Positions 1 through 5,144 of a stretch of DNA of 6,536 nt are shown in pieces (positions within the stretch are counted from its first letter, which is position 1; each line of letters begins with the position of its first letter). A program made the translations under genes and the position numbers. The notes under the pieces were generated by a model. The model was not told where the DNA came from. It was given only the letters and a program-made list of their open reading frames with translations, and made no database searches. The stretch spans positions 1 to 6,536 of the forward strand of contig JAKAMV010000599.1 in assembly GCA_021812735.1 (NCBI GenBank). The letters are read 5' to 3'. The stretch comes from Chloroflexota bacterium (lineage in GTDB: Bacteria > Chloroflexota > Limnocylindria > Limnocylindrales > CSP1-4).

Positions 1-370
1 AGGTGTCCCGGTCCGTTCCCTGCAGCACCCGGAGCCGCCGGCCGCCGAGATCGGACGCGGATCGTGATCCGGCCGGCTCCAGGCCCTGCGCCAGCACCCG
101 CAGCTGTGCGACCGCCTCCGGCATCAGCGAGTAGTGCACCCACGTGCCCCGCCGCTCGCCGCTGACCACGCCTGCCTCGCGGAGCACCCGCAGGTGGTGA
201 GAGACGGTGGGCTGCGAGAGCTCACCGCAGCAGGCCAGGTCGCAGGCGCACGCGTCGCCCTCGGACGCCAGCTGGCGGACGATCGACAGGCGGGCAGGAT
301 CGGCCAGCGCTCGTAGCAAGCGGACGGTGGGATCGAGCGAGCGCTTCACGCCGGCCATTGTATCGGTCAT
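1..370 (-). CDS. arsR: ArsR/SmtB-family arsenic-responsive repressor (3' end beyond window)
   Basis: This is a winged-helix metalloregulator expected to bind operator DNA as a dimer and release it when As(III) binds. The 123 visible residues contain an N-terminal helix (LLRALADPARLSIVRQL, about 18-34) and a cysteine cluster C41-x-C43-x3-C47-C48 at the start of the recognition region. The recognition helix follows (SQPTVSHHLRVLREAGVV, about 52-69), then a wing (GERRGTWVHYSL). The cysteines sit where ELCVCDL lies in classical ArsR, with an extra vicinal pair CC that could change ligand geometry. The frame is still open at the left edge; family members are about 100-125 aa, so little is probably missing. 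Two in-frame ATGs exist (codons at 368-370 and 356-358). Neither has a Shine-Dalgarno sequence and the first lies six bases from the operator, so a leaderless or short-leader message is likely. It is divergent from the arsM unit. ArsR family membership is secure; arsenic as ligand is supported by the cysteines and by arsM. Confidence 0.9.
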   Translation of the reverse strand, partial: MTDTMAGVKRSLDPTVRLLRALADPARLSIVRQLASEGDACACDLACCGELSQPTVSHHLRVLREAGVVSGERRGTWVHYSLMPEAVAQLRVLAQGLEPAGSRSASDLGGRRLRVLQGTDRDT

Positions 371-375
371 CGTCT

Positions 376-395
376 ATATTGACAACCATCAATGT
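376..395. promoter_or_regulatory. ArsR operator, ATTGA-N6-TCAAT inverted repeat
   Basis: The sequence contains ATTGA (378-382), six bases, then TCAAT (389-393), a perfect 5+5 inverted repeat. The flanks (ATA before, GTA after) make the whole site A/T-rich inside very GC-rich DNA. Half-sites of this kind with this spacing are typical of ArsR/SmtB operators. It lies between arsR and the rightward arsM unit, overlaps the rightward -35 box, and sits just upstream of the arsR start, so one bound dimer could repress both directions. Binding by this ArsR is inferred from layout. Confidence 0.8.
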
Positions 396-407
396 ATGCC
401 CTACAGT
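379..407 (+). promoter_or_regulatory. Sigma-70-type promoter of the arsM unit
   Basis: A perfect -35 hexamer TTGACA (379-384) is followed by a 17-base spacer and a -10 hexamer TACAGT (402-407), which matches TATAAT at four positions. The expected transcription start is near 414, leaving about 40 bases before the small gene at 456. The -35 box lies inside the ArsR operator, so repressor binding would exclude polymerase. Confidence 0.7.
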
Positions 408-470
408 GCGCGGGCGAGCGGGCCCAGAGGCCCGGAGACACCGGGAGAGTCAACGATGTATGCCCTTCAG
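392..470 (+). repeat. 15-base direct repeat ATGTATGCCCT(A/T)CAG at promoter and at small-gene start
   Basis: ATGTATGCCCTACAG at 392-406 recurs as ATGTATGCCCTTCAG at 456-470, with 14 of 15 bases identical and a 64-base offset. The first copy spans the right half of the operator and most of the -10 box. The second copy forms the first five codons (MYALQ) of the small gene. The copies are out of frame with each other, so this is not a coding repeat; it may be a remnant of a local duplication. Confidence 0.5.
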
Positions 471-704
471 ATGCTGGCCCTGATGCGCGCCCAGGAGCTC
501 GAACGCGAGACACGTGCCCGCCGCCATCGACGCGAGCTGGATGAATCGCACGTGGCCGGCGAGCGGCACGGAGTCCGGGAGCGGCTGACCTCGTGGTCAA
601 TTCGCGCCCGCCTTCGCCGTGGTGTGGCTGGCTCGGCTGTGTCCGGCATCGGACGCGCTCCCCGGGCCGAGGGCACGATCGCACCGGCATGCGCGACGTG
701 CTGA
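456..704 (+). CDS. Small uncharacterised protein between arsR and arsM
   Basis: This 82-residue frame starts with ATG preceded by GGGAGAG (443-449) at good spacing and is the first gene after the ArsR-controlled promoter. I do not recognise a family. The N-terminal third (MYALQMLALMRAQELERE and on) looks like a charged amphipathic helix rich in Arg and Glu. Codons up to about residue 45 have the strong G/C wobble bias expected of a real gene here. The second half is Arg/Ala/Gly-rich and less convincing, and the protein ends in C-A-T-C, a possible thiol pair. No signal peptide or membrane segment is evident. The gap of about 108 bases to arsM holds no convincing gene. The N-terminal coding signal is fair; the C-terminal half could be spurious or follow a frameshift. 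Confidence 0.45.
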   Translation: MYALQMLALMRAQELERETRARRHRRELDESHVAGERHGVRERLTSWSIRARLRRGVAGSAVSGIGRAPRAEGTIAPACATC

Positions 705-812
705 GCGGCATCGGCGCATGAGCGACGAGTTGATGGCGCGCATGAGCGACGCGCCGACCGACGCGCCGCCCCACGCCTCGCGAACGCCTCATCCGCCGAC
801 GGGAGCCAGACG

Positions 813-1637
813 ATGACCGAGTCGATCCACGACCTCGTGCGGGAGCACTACGCGGAGGCCGCACGGCAGGTGCTCGCCGTTGACCCGCGCCGGGTTGACC
901 CGCACCGGCAACTCCCGGTGGTCGGCTGCTGCGGCGACGGCGGCCCAGCCACACAGGGCGCTCAGCCCTATCCGGCCGCCGGCTGCTGCAGCGACGAGGC
1001 GACGGACGTCTTCGGCCCGGCGCTGTACGACGCGCTCCAGCTCACCGAGCTGCCCGGCGCCGCCGTCCTGGCCAGCCTCGGGTGCGGCAACCCGGTCGCC
1101 GTGGCAGAGCTGCGCGGGGGCGAGACCGTGCTCGACCTCGGATCGGGCGGCGGCATCGACGTTCTGCTCTCGGCCAGGCGCGTGGGGCCAACCGGCCGGG
1201 CGATCGGCCTGGACATGACGGACGAGATGCTGGAACTGGCCCGTCGCAACGCGGCCGATGCCGGCGCCACGAATGTGTCGTTCGTCAAGGGAACCATCGA
1301 GGCGATCCCCCTTCCCGACGCGTCGGTCGACGTCGCCATCTCGAACTGCGTGATCAACCTCGCGGCCGACAAGCCGGCGGTGTTCCGCGAGATCGCGCGT
1401 GTCCTGCGCCCGGGTGGGCGCGTGGGCGTGAGTGACGTGGTGGCCGCCGACGAGTTGACCCGGGCGGAGCGCGTCGAGCGTGGCGGCTACGCGGAGTGCG
1501 TGTCCGGCGCGCTCTCGTTCTCCGAGTACACGGCGGGCCTGCGTGCCGCCGGACTGGATGCGGTCGAGATCGTGGCGACCCACGAGGTCGGCGATCGGAT
1601 GTACGGCGCGATCATCCGGGCGCGGAAGCCGGCCTAG
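813..1637 (+). CDS. arsM: Arsenite S-adenosylmethionine methyltransferase ArsM
   Basis: This cytosolic enzyme transfers methyl groups from S-adenosylmethionine to As(III), giving methylated and eventually volatile arsenicals. The 274-residue product has the Rossmann methyltransferase fold: motif I VLDLGSGGG (106-114), acidic motif II around GLDM (132-135), a central DVAISNCVINL strand (173-183), and the post-motif RVLRPGGRVGVSD (196-208). The three As-binding cysteines of ArsM enzymes are visible as C91 (LGCGNP), C179 (SNCVINL) and C229 (AECVSGAL). Two vicinal cysteine pairs, C39-C40 and C58-C59, lie before the core in GCC-containing segments. ATG at 813 is preceded by GGGAG (801-805) with seven bases spacing. 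It lies downstream of the ArsR-type operator, consistent with arsenite induction. The gene ends in a CTAG shared with the convergent regulator gene. Length is usual for bacterial ArsM. Identification is secure. Confidence 0.96.
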   Translation: MTESIHDLVREHYAEAARQVLAVDPRRVDPHRQLPVVGCCGDGGPATQGAQPYPAAGCCSDEATDVFGPALYDALQLTELPGAAVLASLGCGNPVAVAELRGGETVLDLGSGGGIDVLLSARRVGPTGRAIGLDMTDEMLELARRNAADAGATNVSFVKGTIEAIPLPDASVDVAISNCVINLAADKPAVFREIARVLRPGGRVGVSDVVAADELTRAERVERGGYAECVSGALSFSEYTAGLRAAGLDAVEIVATHEVGDRMYGAIIRARKPA

Positions 1638-2122
1638 TAGCTGCCGATCTCCCCCGGGGTCACCCCGAGGCGCTTCGCGATGCGGCGGATCGTCTCGGCG
1701 TGGGGGTGTTCGACCTCGCCTCGCTCGATTCGCGCCACTTCGCGCGCACTCACGGGCGCGAATTCTTCGCGTCGCAACCCACGCTGAAGTCGGAGCCGTC
1801 GGAGAGCAGCGCCAGACGACGCGTCTTCCTCCAGCCGCCGCGCCCGTTCTCGTCGACGGAACTCGGGGTCGAACTCGTAGAGGATGGCCTCGACCGCAGC
1901 CTCGTACTGACCGAGGCGGAGCGTCCGCCCGTCGTCGATCACCTCGGCATCGGTGAAGTCTGGACGGACGCCCGTTCCCGATGGTTCAAACCACGACATC
2001 GGGACCGCGAGGCGCTTCACCGATCCGCGGTAGAGAACGAGCGTCCCGTCCGCGGGCGAGACCACGACGGCAATCAGTCGATCCCGCGCGTCGTCCGCGC
2101 GGACTGGCTGCGGCTTATCCAC
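1634..2122 (-). CDS. DUF2442-like plus HTH_XRE DNA-binding regulator
   Basis: This 162-residue protein has two parts. Residues about 15-86 (DRLIAVVVSPADGTLVLYRG through to AILYEFDPEF) resemble the DUF2442 domain, a small beta-rich module of unknown role often found with HTH or toxin-antitoxin genes. A basic linker rich in Arg and Glu (88-100) leads to an HTH_XRE domain at about 106-162 (ALRRLRLQRGLRREEF, SAREVARIERGEVEHPH, IRRIAKRLGVTPGEI). The GTG at 2120-2122 is the only in-frame start before the domain begins; the next Met is residue 42. There is no Shine-Dalgarno sequence close by. It converges on arsM with a 4-base overlap and diverges from the nucleoside hydrolase gene, whose promoter region holds an inverted repeat. 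Controlling that operon is an inference from layout. A toxin-antitoxin role is possible, but no toxin gene is adjacent. Confidence 0.8.
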   Translation of the reverse strand: MDKPQPVRADDARDRLIAVVVSPADGTLVLYRGSVKRLAVPMSWFEPSGTGVRPDFTDAEVIDDGRTLRLGQYEAAVEAILYEFDPEFRRRERARRLEEDASSGAALRRLRLQRGLRREEFAPVSAREVARIERGEVEHPHAETIRRIAKRLGVTPGEIGSY

Positions 2123-2144
2123 GTTTCGGCCAGCGAGCCGTCCC

Positions 2145-2162
2145 CGATCCCGGATAGGATCG
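2145..2162. promoter_or_regulatory. Inverted repeat CGATCC-N6-GGATCG, candidate operator
   Basis: CGATCC (2145-2150) and GGATCG (2157-2162) are perfectly complementary arms around CGGATA. The site lies in the 45-base gap between the divergent HTH_XRE gene and the nucleoside hydrolase gene. It overlaps a -10-like TAGGAT (2155-2160) and the first of two possible GTG starts. XRE regulators usually bind such short dyads, so autoregulation plus control of the operon is plausible but unproven. Confidence 0.45.
2155..2160 (+). promoter_or_regulatory. Possible -10 element or SD of the nucleoside hydrolase gene
   Basis: TAGGAT fits TANNNT and lies seven bases before the GTG at 2168, the spacing expected of a leaderless transcript. 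The AGGA inside it (2156-2159) could equally be a Shine-Dalgarno sequence eight bases from the same GTG. No good -35 hexamer is seen at 16-18 bases. Both readings favour 2168 over the GTG at 2162. Confidence 0.3.
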
Positions 2163-2167
2163 TGCCC

Positions 2168-3226
2168 GTGACCTCCGGCCCGACCCCCCTGATCATCGAC
2201 TGCGACACCGGCATCGACGACGGCCTGGCCCTGCTGTACGCCTGCGCTTCCCCGGAGGCGGAGATCGTGGCCGTGACCTGCACGGCGGGGAACGTGGACG
2301 CCAGGCAGGTGGCCGAGAACACGCGCGCCGTGCTCGAGCTGGCGGGCCGGACGGACGTCGAGGTGGCGCTCGGCCGCGAGGTGCCGCTCGCGCGCGAACT
2401 GGTCACCACGCCGGAGACGCACGGGCCGCTCGGCATCGGCTGGGCAGAACTGCCTCCGACCAGCATGCCGCTCTCCGCGCGGAACTCGGCCGACCTTATC
2501 GTGGAGGAGGCCCGGCGCCGACCCGGCGGGATCACGCTGGTCACGCTCGGCCCGCTCACCAACGTCGCGCTGGCGGTGCTCCGCGAGCCGGAGCTGCCGC
2601 GCCTCCTCGGACGCCTCGTGATCATGGGCGGCGCCTACCGCGTGCCGGGCAACACCACGCCGGTGAGCGAGTGGAACATCCACGTCGACCCGGAAGCCGC
2701 CCAGGTCGTGTTCCGGGCCTGGGCGTCGGCGATCGGCCGCGACGCGTCCGTCCCCCGCGCCCTGGCACTGGGCCTGGACGTGACCGAGCGGGCGAAGCTG
2801 CTCCCCGGGCACCTCGCCGCCCTCGGCCGGCGCGCCGGCGCGGACGGGGCCGCGCTGGAGGCGCGCGTCCGGTCCGCGGGGGGGCCTGCTCCGGCCAACC
2901 CCGTCCTCCGCTACCTCGCGGATTCGCTGCGGTTCTACATGGAGTTCCACGCGAAGGCGGACGGCTTCTACGGCGCGTTCATCCACGATCCGCTGGTGGT
3001 GGCTGTCGCGCTCGACGAGACGCTCGCCCGGGCCACGCCGGTGGCCGTGGACGTCGAGGTGGCCGGCGAGGTCGCGGCGGGGCAGACGGTGGCCGACTGG
3101 CGCGGGCTGTGGCAGCGCACACCCAACGCGGACGTGGCCGTTGAGGCGGACGTGGATGCGTTCCTGGACCGCCTGGTCGACCGGCTCGGGGGGCTGGCGG
3201 CGAGGGCTGCCGGCGTGGCAAGCTGA
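2168..3226 (+). CDS. Inosine/uridine-preferring-type nucleoside hydrolase
   Basis: The family hydrolyses the N-glycosidic bond of ribonucleosides to give ribose and free base, using a Ca2+ ion. In this 352-residue protein the N-terminal Asp motif is DCDTGIDD (11-18), whose D13, D17 and D18 match the metal/ribose-binding aspartates. Other conserved segments are HGPLGIG (85-91), TLGPLTN (126-132), VIMGGAY (151-157), EWNIHVDPEAA (168-178) and FIHDPL (271-276), the last carrying the catalytic-site His-Asp. No signal peptide is seen, so it is cytosolic. GTG at 2168 is chosen over the GTG at 2162 because of spacing from AGGA/TAGGAT. It is 91 bases ahead of an ECF transporter S gene on the same strand and is probably co-transcribed, suggesting that it cleaves the nucleoside the transporter imports. 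Exact substrate cannot be read from sequence; purine or pyrimidine nucleosides, or a modified one such as queuosine, are possible. Confidence 0.93.
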   Translation: MTSGPTPLIIDCDTGIDDGLALLYACASPEAEIVAVTCTAGNVDARQVAENTRAVLELAGRTDVEVALGREVPLARELVTTPETHGPLGIGWAELPPTSMPLSARNSADLIVEEARRRPGGITLVTLGPLTNVALAVLREPELPRLLGRLVIMGGAYRVPGNTTPVSEWNIHVDPEAAQVVFRAWASAIGRDASVPRALALGLDVTERAKLLPGHLAALGRRAGADGAALEARVRSAGGPAPANPVLRYLADSLRFYMEFHAKADGFYGAFIHDPLVVAVALDETLARATPVAVDVEVAGEVAAGQTVADWRGLWQRTPNADVAVEADVDAFLDRLVDRLGGLAARAAGVAS

Positions 3227-3303
3227 ACGCGTCGCTCGCGAGCCGACAGACCGGGGCAGGTCACGGATGCCGGTCGGGACGAAGCGGCGCCACGTGCCGG
3301 GAC

Positions 3304-3314
3304 GGGAGGAGAGG
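3304..3314 (+). promoter_or_regulatory. Strong ribosome binding site for the S-component gene
   Basis: The purine-rich GGGAGGAGAGG ends three bases before the ATG at 3318, with its GGAGG core (3305-3309) eight bases away. It is the best Shine-Dalgarno sequence in the window and fixes this start over upstream in-frame codons. It suggests that the transporter S gene is translated more strongly than its neighbours. Confidence 0.7.
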
Positions 3315-3317
3315 TTG

Positions 3318-4136
3318 ATGAACTGGATCTCGCGGCAGTTTCCCACCCGCGTCATCGCCCTCATGCCGGTGGCGATCGCCATCAACATCGTCCTCGGCTA
3401 CACCGTGCAGACCGTGCTCAAGCTTCCGATCTACCTCGACTCCATCGGCACCATCCTGGTGGGCGTGCTGGCCGGCCCGATCGCCGGTGCTCTCACCGGC
3501 ATCCTGTCCAACATCATCTGGCAGTACGCCCCCGGCATCGGCGGCGGGAGCATCGGCCCCTTCGCGGTGACCGCCGGAGTGATCGGCCTGCTCGCCGGGC
3601 TCTGGGGGTACCTGGGCGTGTATCGCCCGCGGCCGGCCACCGGGATCAGGCTCTACGGCTCGGCCGCTATCGCCATCCTGGTCATCATCGTCCTCGCCTG
3701 GCGCATGTACACGATTCCGGCCTACGGCTCGTCCGGGAGCGGGTACCCGGAGTGGGTGTACGGGGCCATCGTCGTCATCGGCGTGCTTGCCGCCGTCGTG
3801 GTCGGTGCCGTCGTGCTGGTCCGCAAGGACACCGCGGGTGCGTGGGTCGCGGTCGCCGGCGCCCTGACCGGCGTCGTGGCCGCGATCGTGTCCGCGCCAA
3901 TCGCCGCCTACCTGTTCGAGGGCGTGACCGGCTCCGGCACGGACCTGATCGTCGCCGCGCTCCGGCAGGGCGGTGCGGACGTGATGAATGCCTCGCTCGG
4001 GCAGGGCCTCTTCAGCGACCCGATCGACAAGACCATCACCAGCTTCGTGGTGTTCCTGGTGCTGATGAGCCTCTCACCGAGGCTGATCGCGCGCTTCCCG
4101 CTGGGCGAGCGGACCGTGGGCGACCGCACCCGGTGA
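3318..4136 (+). CDS. ECF transporter S (substrate-binding) component
   Basis: This is an integral membrane protein giving substrate specificity to an energy-coupling factor importer. The 272 residues hold about seven hydrophobic stretches: about 11-33, 38-68, 78-101, 111-135, 146-168, 174-204 and 237-257. The segment PIYLDSIGTILVGVLAGP (37-54) followed by ALTGILSN (58-65) is characteristic of one large group of ECF S proteins. GVTGSGTDLIVA (202-213) and SDPIDKTITSF (233-243) also look like conserved blocks of this group. It is longer than the classical vitamin S proteins (about 180-200 aa) because of an extra hydrophobic middle region (about 111-170). Its stop overlaps the ecfT start (GTGA), so S and T should be translationally coupled and the module looks dedicated rather than shared. 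The substrate is unknown; the upstream nucleoside hydrolase points to a nucleoside or related base. Confidence 0.85.
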   Translation: MNWISRQFPTRVIALMPVAIAINIVLGYTVQTVLKLPIYLDSIGTILVGVLAGPIAGALTGILSNIIWQYAPGIGGGSIGPFAVTAGVIGLLAGLWGYLGVYRPRPATGIRLYGSAAIAILVIIVLAWRMYTIPAYGSSGSGYPEWVYGAIVVIGVLAAVVVGAVVLVRKDTAGAWVAVAGALTGVVAAIVSAPIAAYLFEGVTGSGTDLIVAALRQGGADVMNASLGQGLFSDPIDKTITSFVVFLVLMSLSPRLIARFPLGERTVGDRTR

Positions 4137-4951
4137 CCTCACCGGCGGCCGGCGCCGCCTCGCGTGCCACGCTGCCCGGGTACGTCCTGCGCCCGACCAG
4201 GGGTGCGTACCAGGGGCTGAGCCCGACCACGAAACTGGTGATCGCGTTCGCGGAGGCGGCCGTCGCCTTCGGGGTGCGCGGCTGGACCGGGCCGCTGGCG
4301 GTCCTCGTCGTGCTGGCGATCACCGCGGTTGCCGCCGGTGTCGCTCGACGCATGGTGCCGTTCGCCCTCGCGACCATCCCGCTGGTGATCTCGATCCTGC
4401 TGGTCAACACGCTCCTGTACCCGGGCGCGACGGACGTGATCGTGCGACTGGGTCCGCTTGCCCCGACCTTCAGCGGCCTCACGGCGGCGCTGCAGGCGAC
4501 CCTGCGGGTGATCGCGTTCGCGCTGTCGGCCGCGATCCTGGGCCTGACCACGCCGACCGACGACCTGCTGGCGGACCTCGAGCGCCGGGGGCTGGGTCGG
4601 CGCGGGACGTTCGTGATCGGCTCGGCGATCCGGATGGTGCCGCGCATGGGCGAACGCGCGGCGGAGATCACGGACTCGCAGCGGGCGCGTGGCATGGACA
4701 CCGAGGGCGGCCTCTCGAGGCGCGTCCGAGGGATCGTGCCGCTGGCCGGGCCGATGATCTTCGGGGCACTCACCGAGGTCGAGGAACAGACCATGGCGCT
4801 GGAGGCACGCGCGTTCTCGGCGCCGGCCCGGCGGACCGTGCTCCGGACGCTCCCCGACAGTGCGGCGCAGCGCCTGCTGCGCTGGGTGCTGTTCCTGGGC
4901 GCCATCGCCGCGATCGCCGCCGAGATCGCCGGCGTGCTGCACCTGCCGTGA
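4133..4951 (+). CDS. ecfT: ECF transporter transmembrane coupling protein EcfT
   Basis: EcfT links the two ATPases to the S component in the membrane. The 272-residue protein has N-terminal transmembrane helices (about 34-48, 53-70, 75-96, 118-138) and a cytoplasmic coupling domain. The two Ala-Arg-x signatures that contact the ATPases are present: SQRARGMDTEGG (182-193) and LEARAFSAPARRT (223-235). A last helix (about 250-268) returns to the membrane. The start is GTG within the GTGA that also ends the S gene, with no separate ribosome site, so translation depends on coupling. The last 15 codons and stop fall within the first copy of an exact 56-bp tandem repeat, so the natural C-terminus (ending VLHLP) is duplicated just downstream. 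Identity is secure. Confidence 0.93.
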   Translation: MTSPAAGAASRATLPGYVLRPTRGAYQGLSPTTKLVIAFAEAAVAFGVRGWTGPLAVLVVLAITAVAAGVARRMVPFALATIPLVISILLVNTLLYPGATDVIVRLGPLAPTFSGLTAALQATLRVIAFALSAAILGLTTPTDDLLADLERRGLGRRGTFVIGSAIRMVPRMGERAAEITDSQRARGMDTEGGLSRRVRGIVPLAGPMIFGALTEVEEQTMALEARAFSAPARRTVLRTLPDSAAQRLLRWVLFLGAIAAIAAEIAGVLHLP

Positions 4952-5033
4952 CGGGCCGCGCGGCCGCGATCGCCGCCGAGATCGCCGGCGTGCTGCACCT
5001 GCCGTGACGGGCCGCGCGGCCGCGATCGCCGCC
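4907..5033 (+). repeat. Exact 56-bp tandem repeat, about 2.3 copies, duplicating the ecfT 3' end
   Basis: Positions 4907-4962 and 4963-5018 are identical over all 56 bases, and 5019-5033 begins a third copy before diverging. Each unit contains the last codons of ecfT plus its stop in the form CCGTGACGGG. Perfect identity suggests either recent duplication or an assembly error. Because 56 is not a multiple of three, each copy shifts frame, yet every copy carries its own GTGA stop/start. Confidence 0.95.
4948..5007 (+). other. 19-codon mini-ORF bridging the two ecfT-end copies
   Basis: A GTG at 4948 overlaps the ecfT stop as GTGA. The frame MTGRAA, followed by a repeat of the EcfT C-terminal segment AIAAEIAGVLHLP, ends at 5005-5007 in a second GTGA. 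It has no Shine-Dalgarno sequence, so it could only be translated by restart after ecfT termination. The peptide itself probably has no function; the ORF may matter as a step in translational coupling. Confidence 0.3.
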
Positions 5034-5144
5034 TCGACCCTGGTTCCCGGATCGACCGTGGTTCCCGGCTCGACCGTGGTTCCCCGCACGACCGCGGTTC
5101 CCGGCACGACCGCGGTCGCCACGCGCCGCGGGTGTCGGGCGTGA
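5004..5144 (+). CDS. 46-residue repeat ORF between ecfT and ecfA1
   Basis: The frame opens at GTG 5004, which overlaps the stop of the preceding mini-ORF as GTGA, and closes at TGA 5142-5144, which overlaps a GTG start of ecfA1 as GTGA. It encodes MTGRAAAIAA followed by five hexapeptides: STLVPG, STVVPG, STVVPR, TTAVPG, TTAVAT, and a short tail RRGCRA. No family is recognised. The low-complexity Val-Pro-Gly composition and repeat origin suggest an expanded linker or a coupling device rather than a folded protein. Before the 56-bp duplication it would have been directly coupled to ecfT. Whether it is translated is uncertain. Confidence 0.3.
   Translation: MTGRAAAIAASTLVPGSTVVPGSTVVPRTTAVPGTTAVATRRGCRA
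5034..5123 (+). repeat. Five 18-bp tandem repeats (TCGACCGTGGTTCCCGGC-like)
   Basis: Units begin at 5034, 5052, 5070, 5088 and 5106. Units 1-4 differ from a common pattern at only a few positions and unit 5 is degraded at its end. The period is a multiple of three, so copy-number change would keep reading frames open on both strands. It lies immediately after the 56-bp repeat, and together they fill the ecfT-ecfA1 spacer. Confidence 0.9.

Noticed and set aside
392..571. Upstream ORF beginning with the first MYALQ copy
   Set aside because: Its ATG lies before the predicted transcription start and inside the operator, and the translation looks random.
718..816. Small plus-strand ORF ending in ATGA that overlaps the arsM start
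   Set aside because: The ATGA overlap is attractive, but its ATG has no ribosome site, the peptide is low complexity, and arsM has its own good Shine-Dalgarno sequence.
1655..1667. Hairpin CGGGG-TCA-CCCCG just after arsM, possible terminator
   Set aside because: It is a short stem inside the regulator coding region without a following T run; such stems are common in GC-rich DNA.
3227..3317. Riboswitch or attenuator in the 91-base leader of the S gene
   Set aside because: I looked for preQ1-, TPP- and cobalamin-like motifs and saw none. There is only a GCTCGCGAGC palindrome (3234-3243) with no loop, and a strong ribosome site.
1634..3388. Very long minus-strand open frame extending through the nucleoside hydrolase region
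   Set aside because: Only the part from 2122 to 1634 has domain similarity. The rest is antisense to a clearly conserved nucleoside hydrolase and is open only because of high GC.
4907..5123. CRISPR array or mobile-element inverted repeats at the ecfT-ecfA1 junction
   Set aside because: The repeats are contiguous with no spacers, contain coding sequence of ecfT, and have no flanking transposase or terminal inverted repeats.
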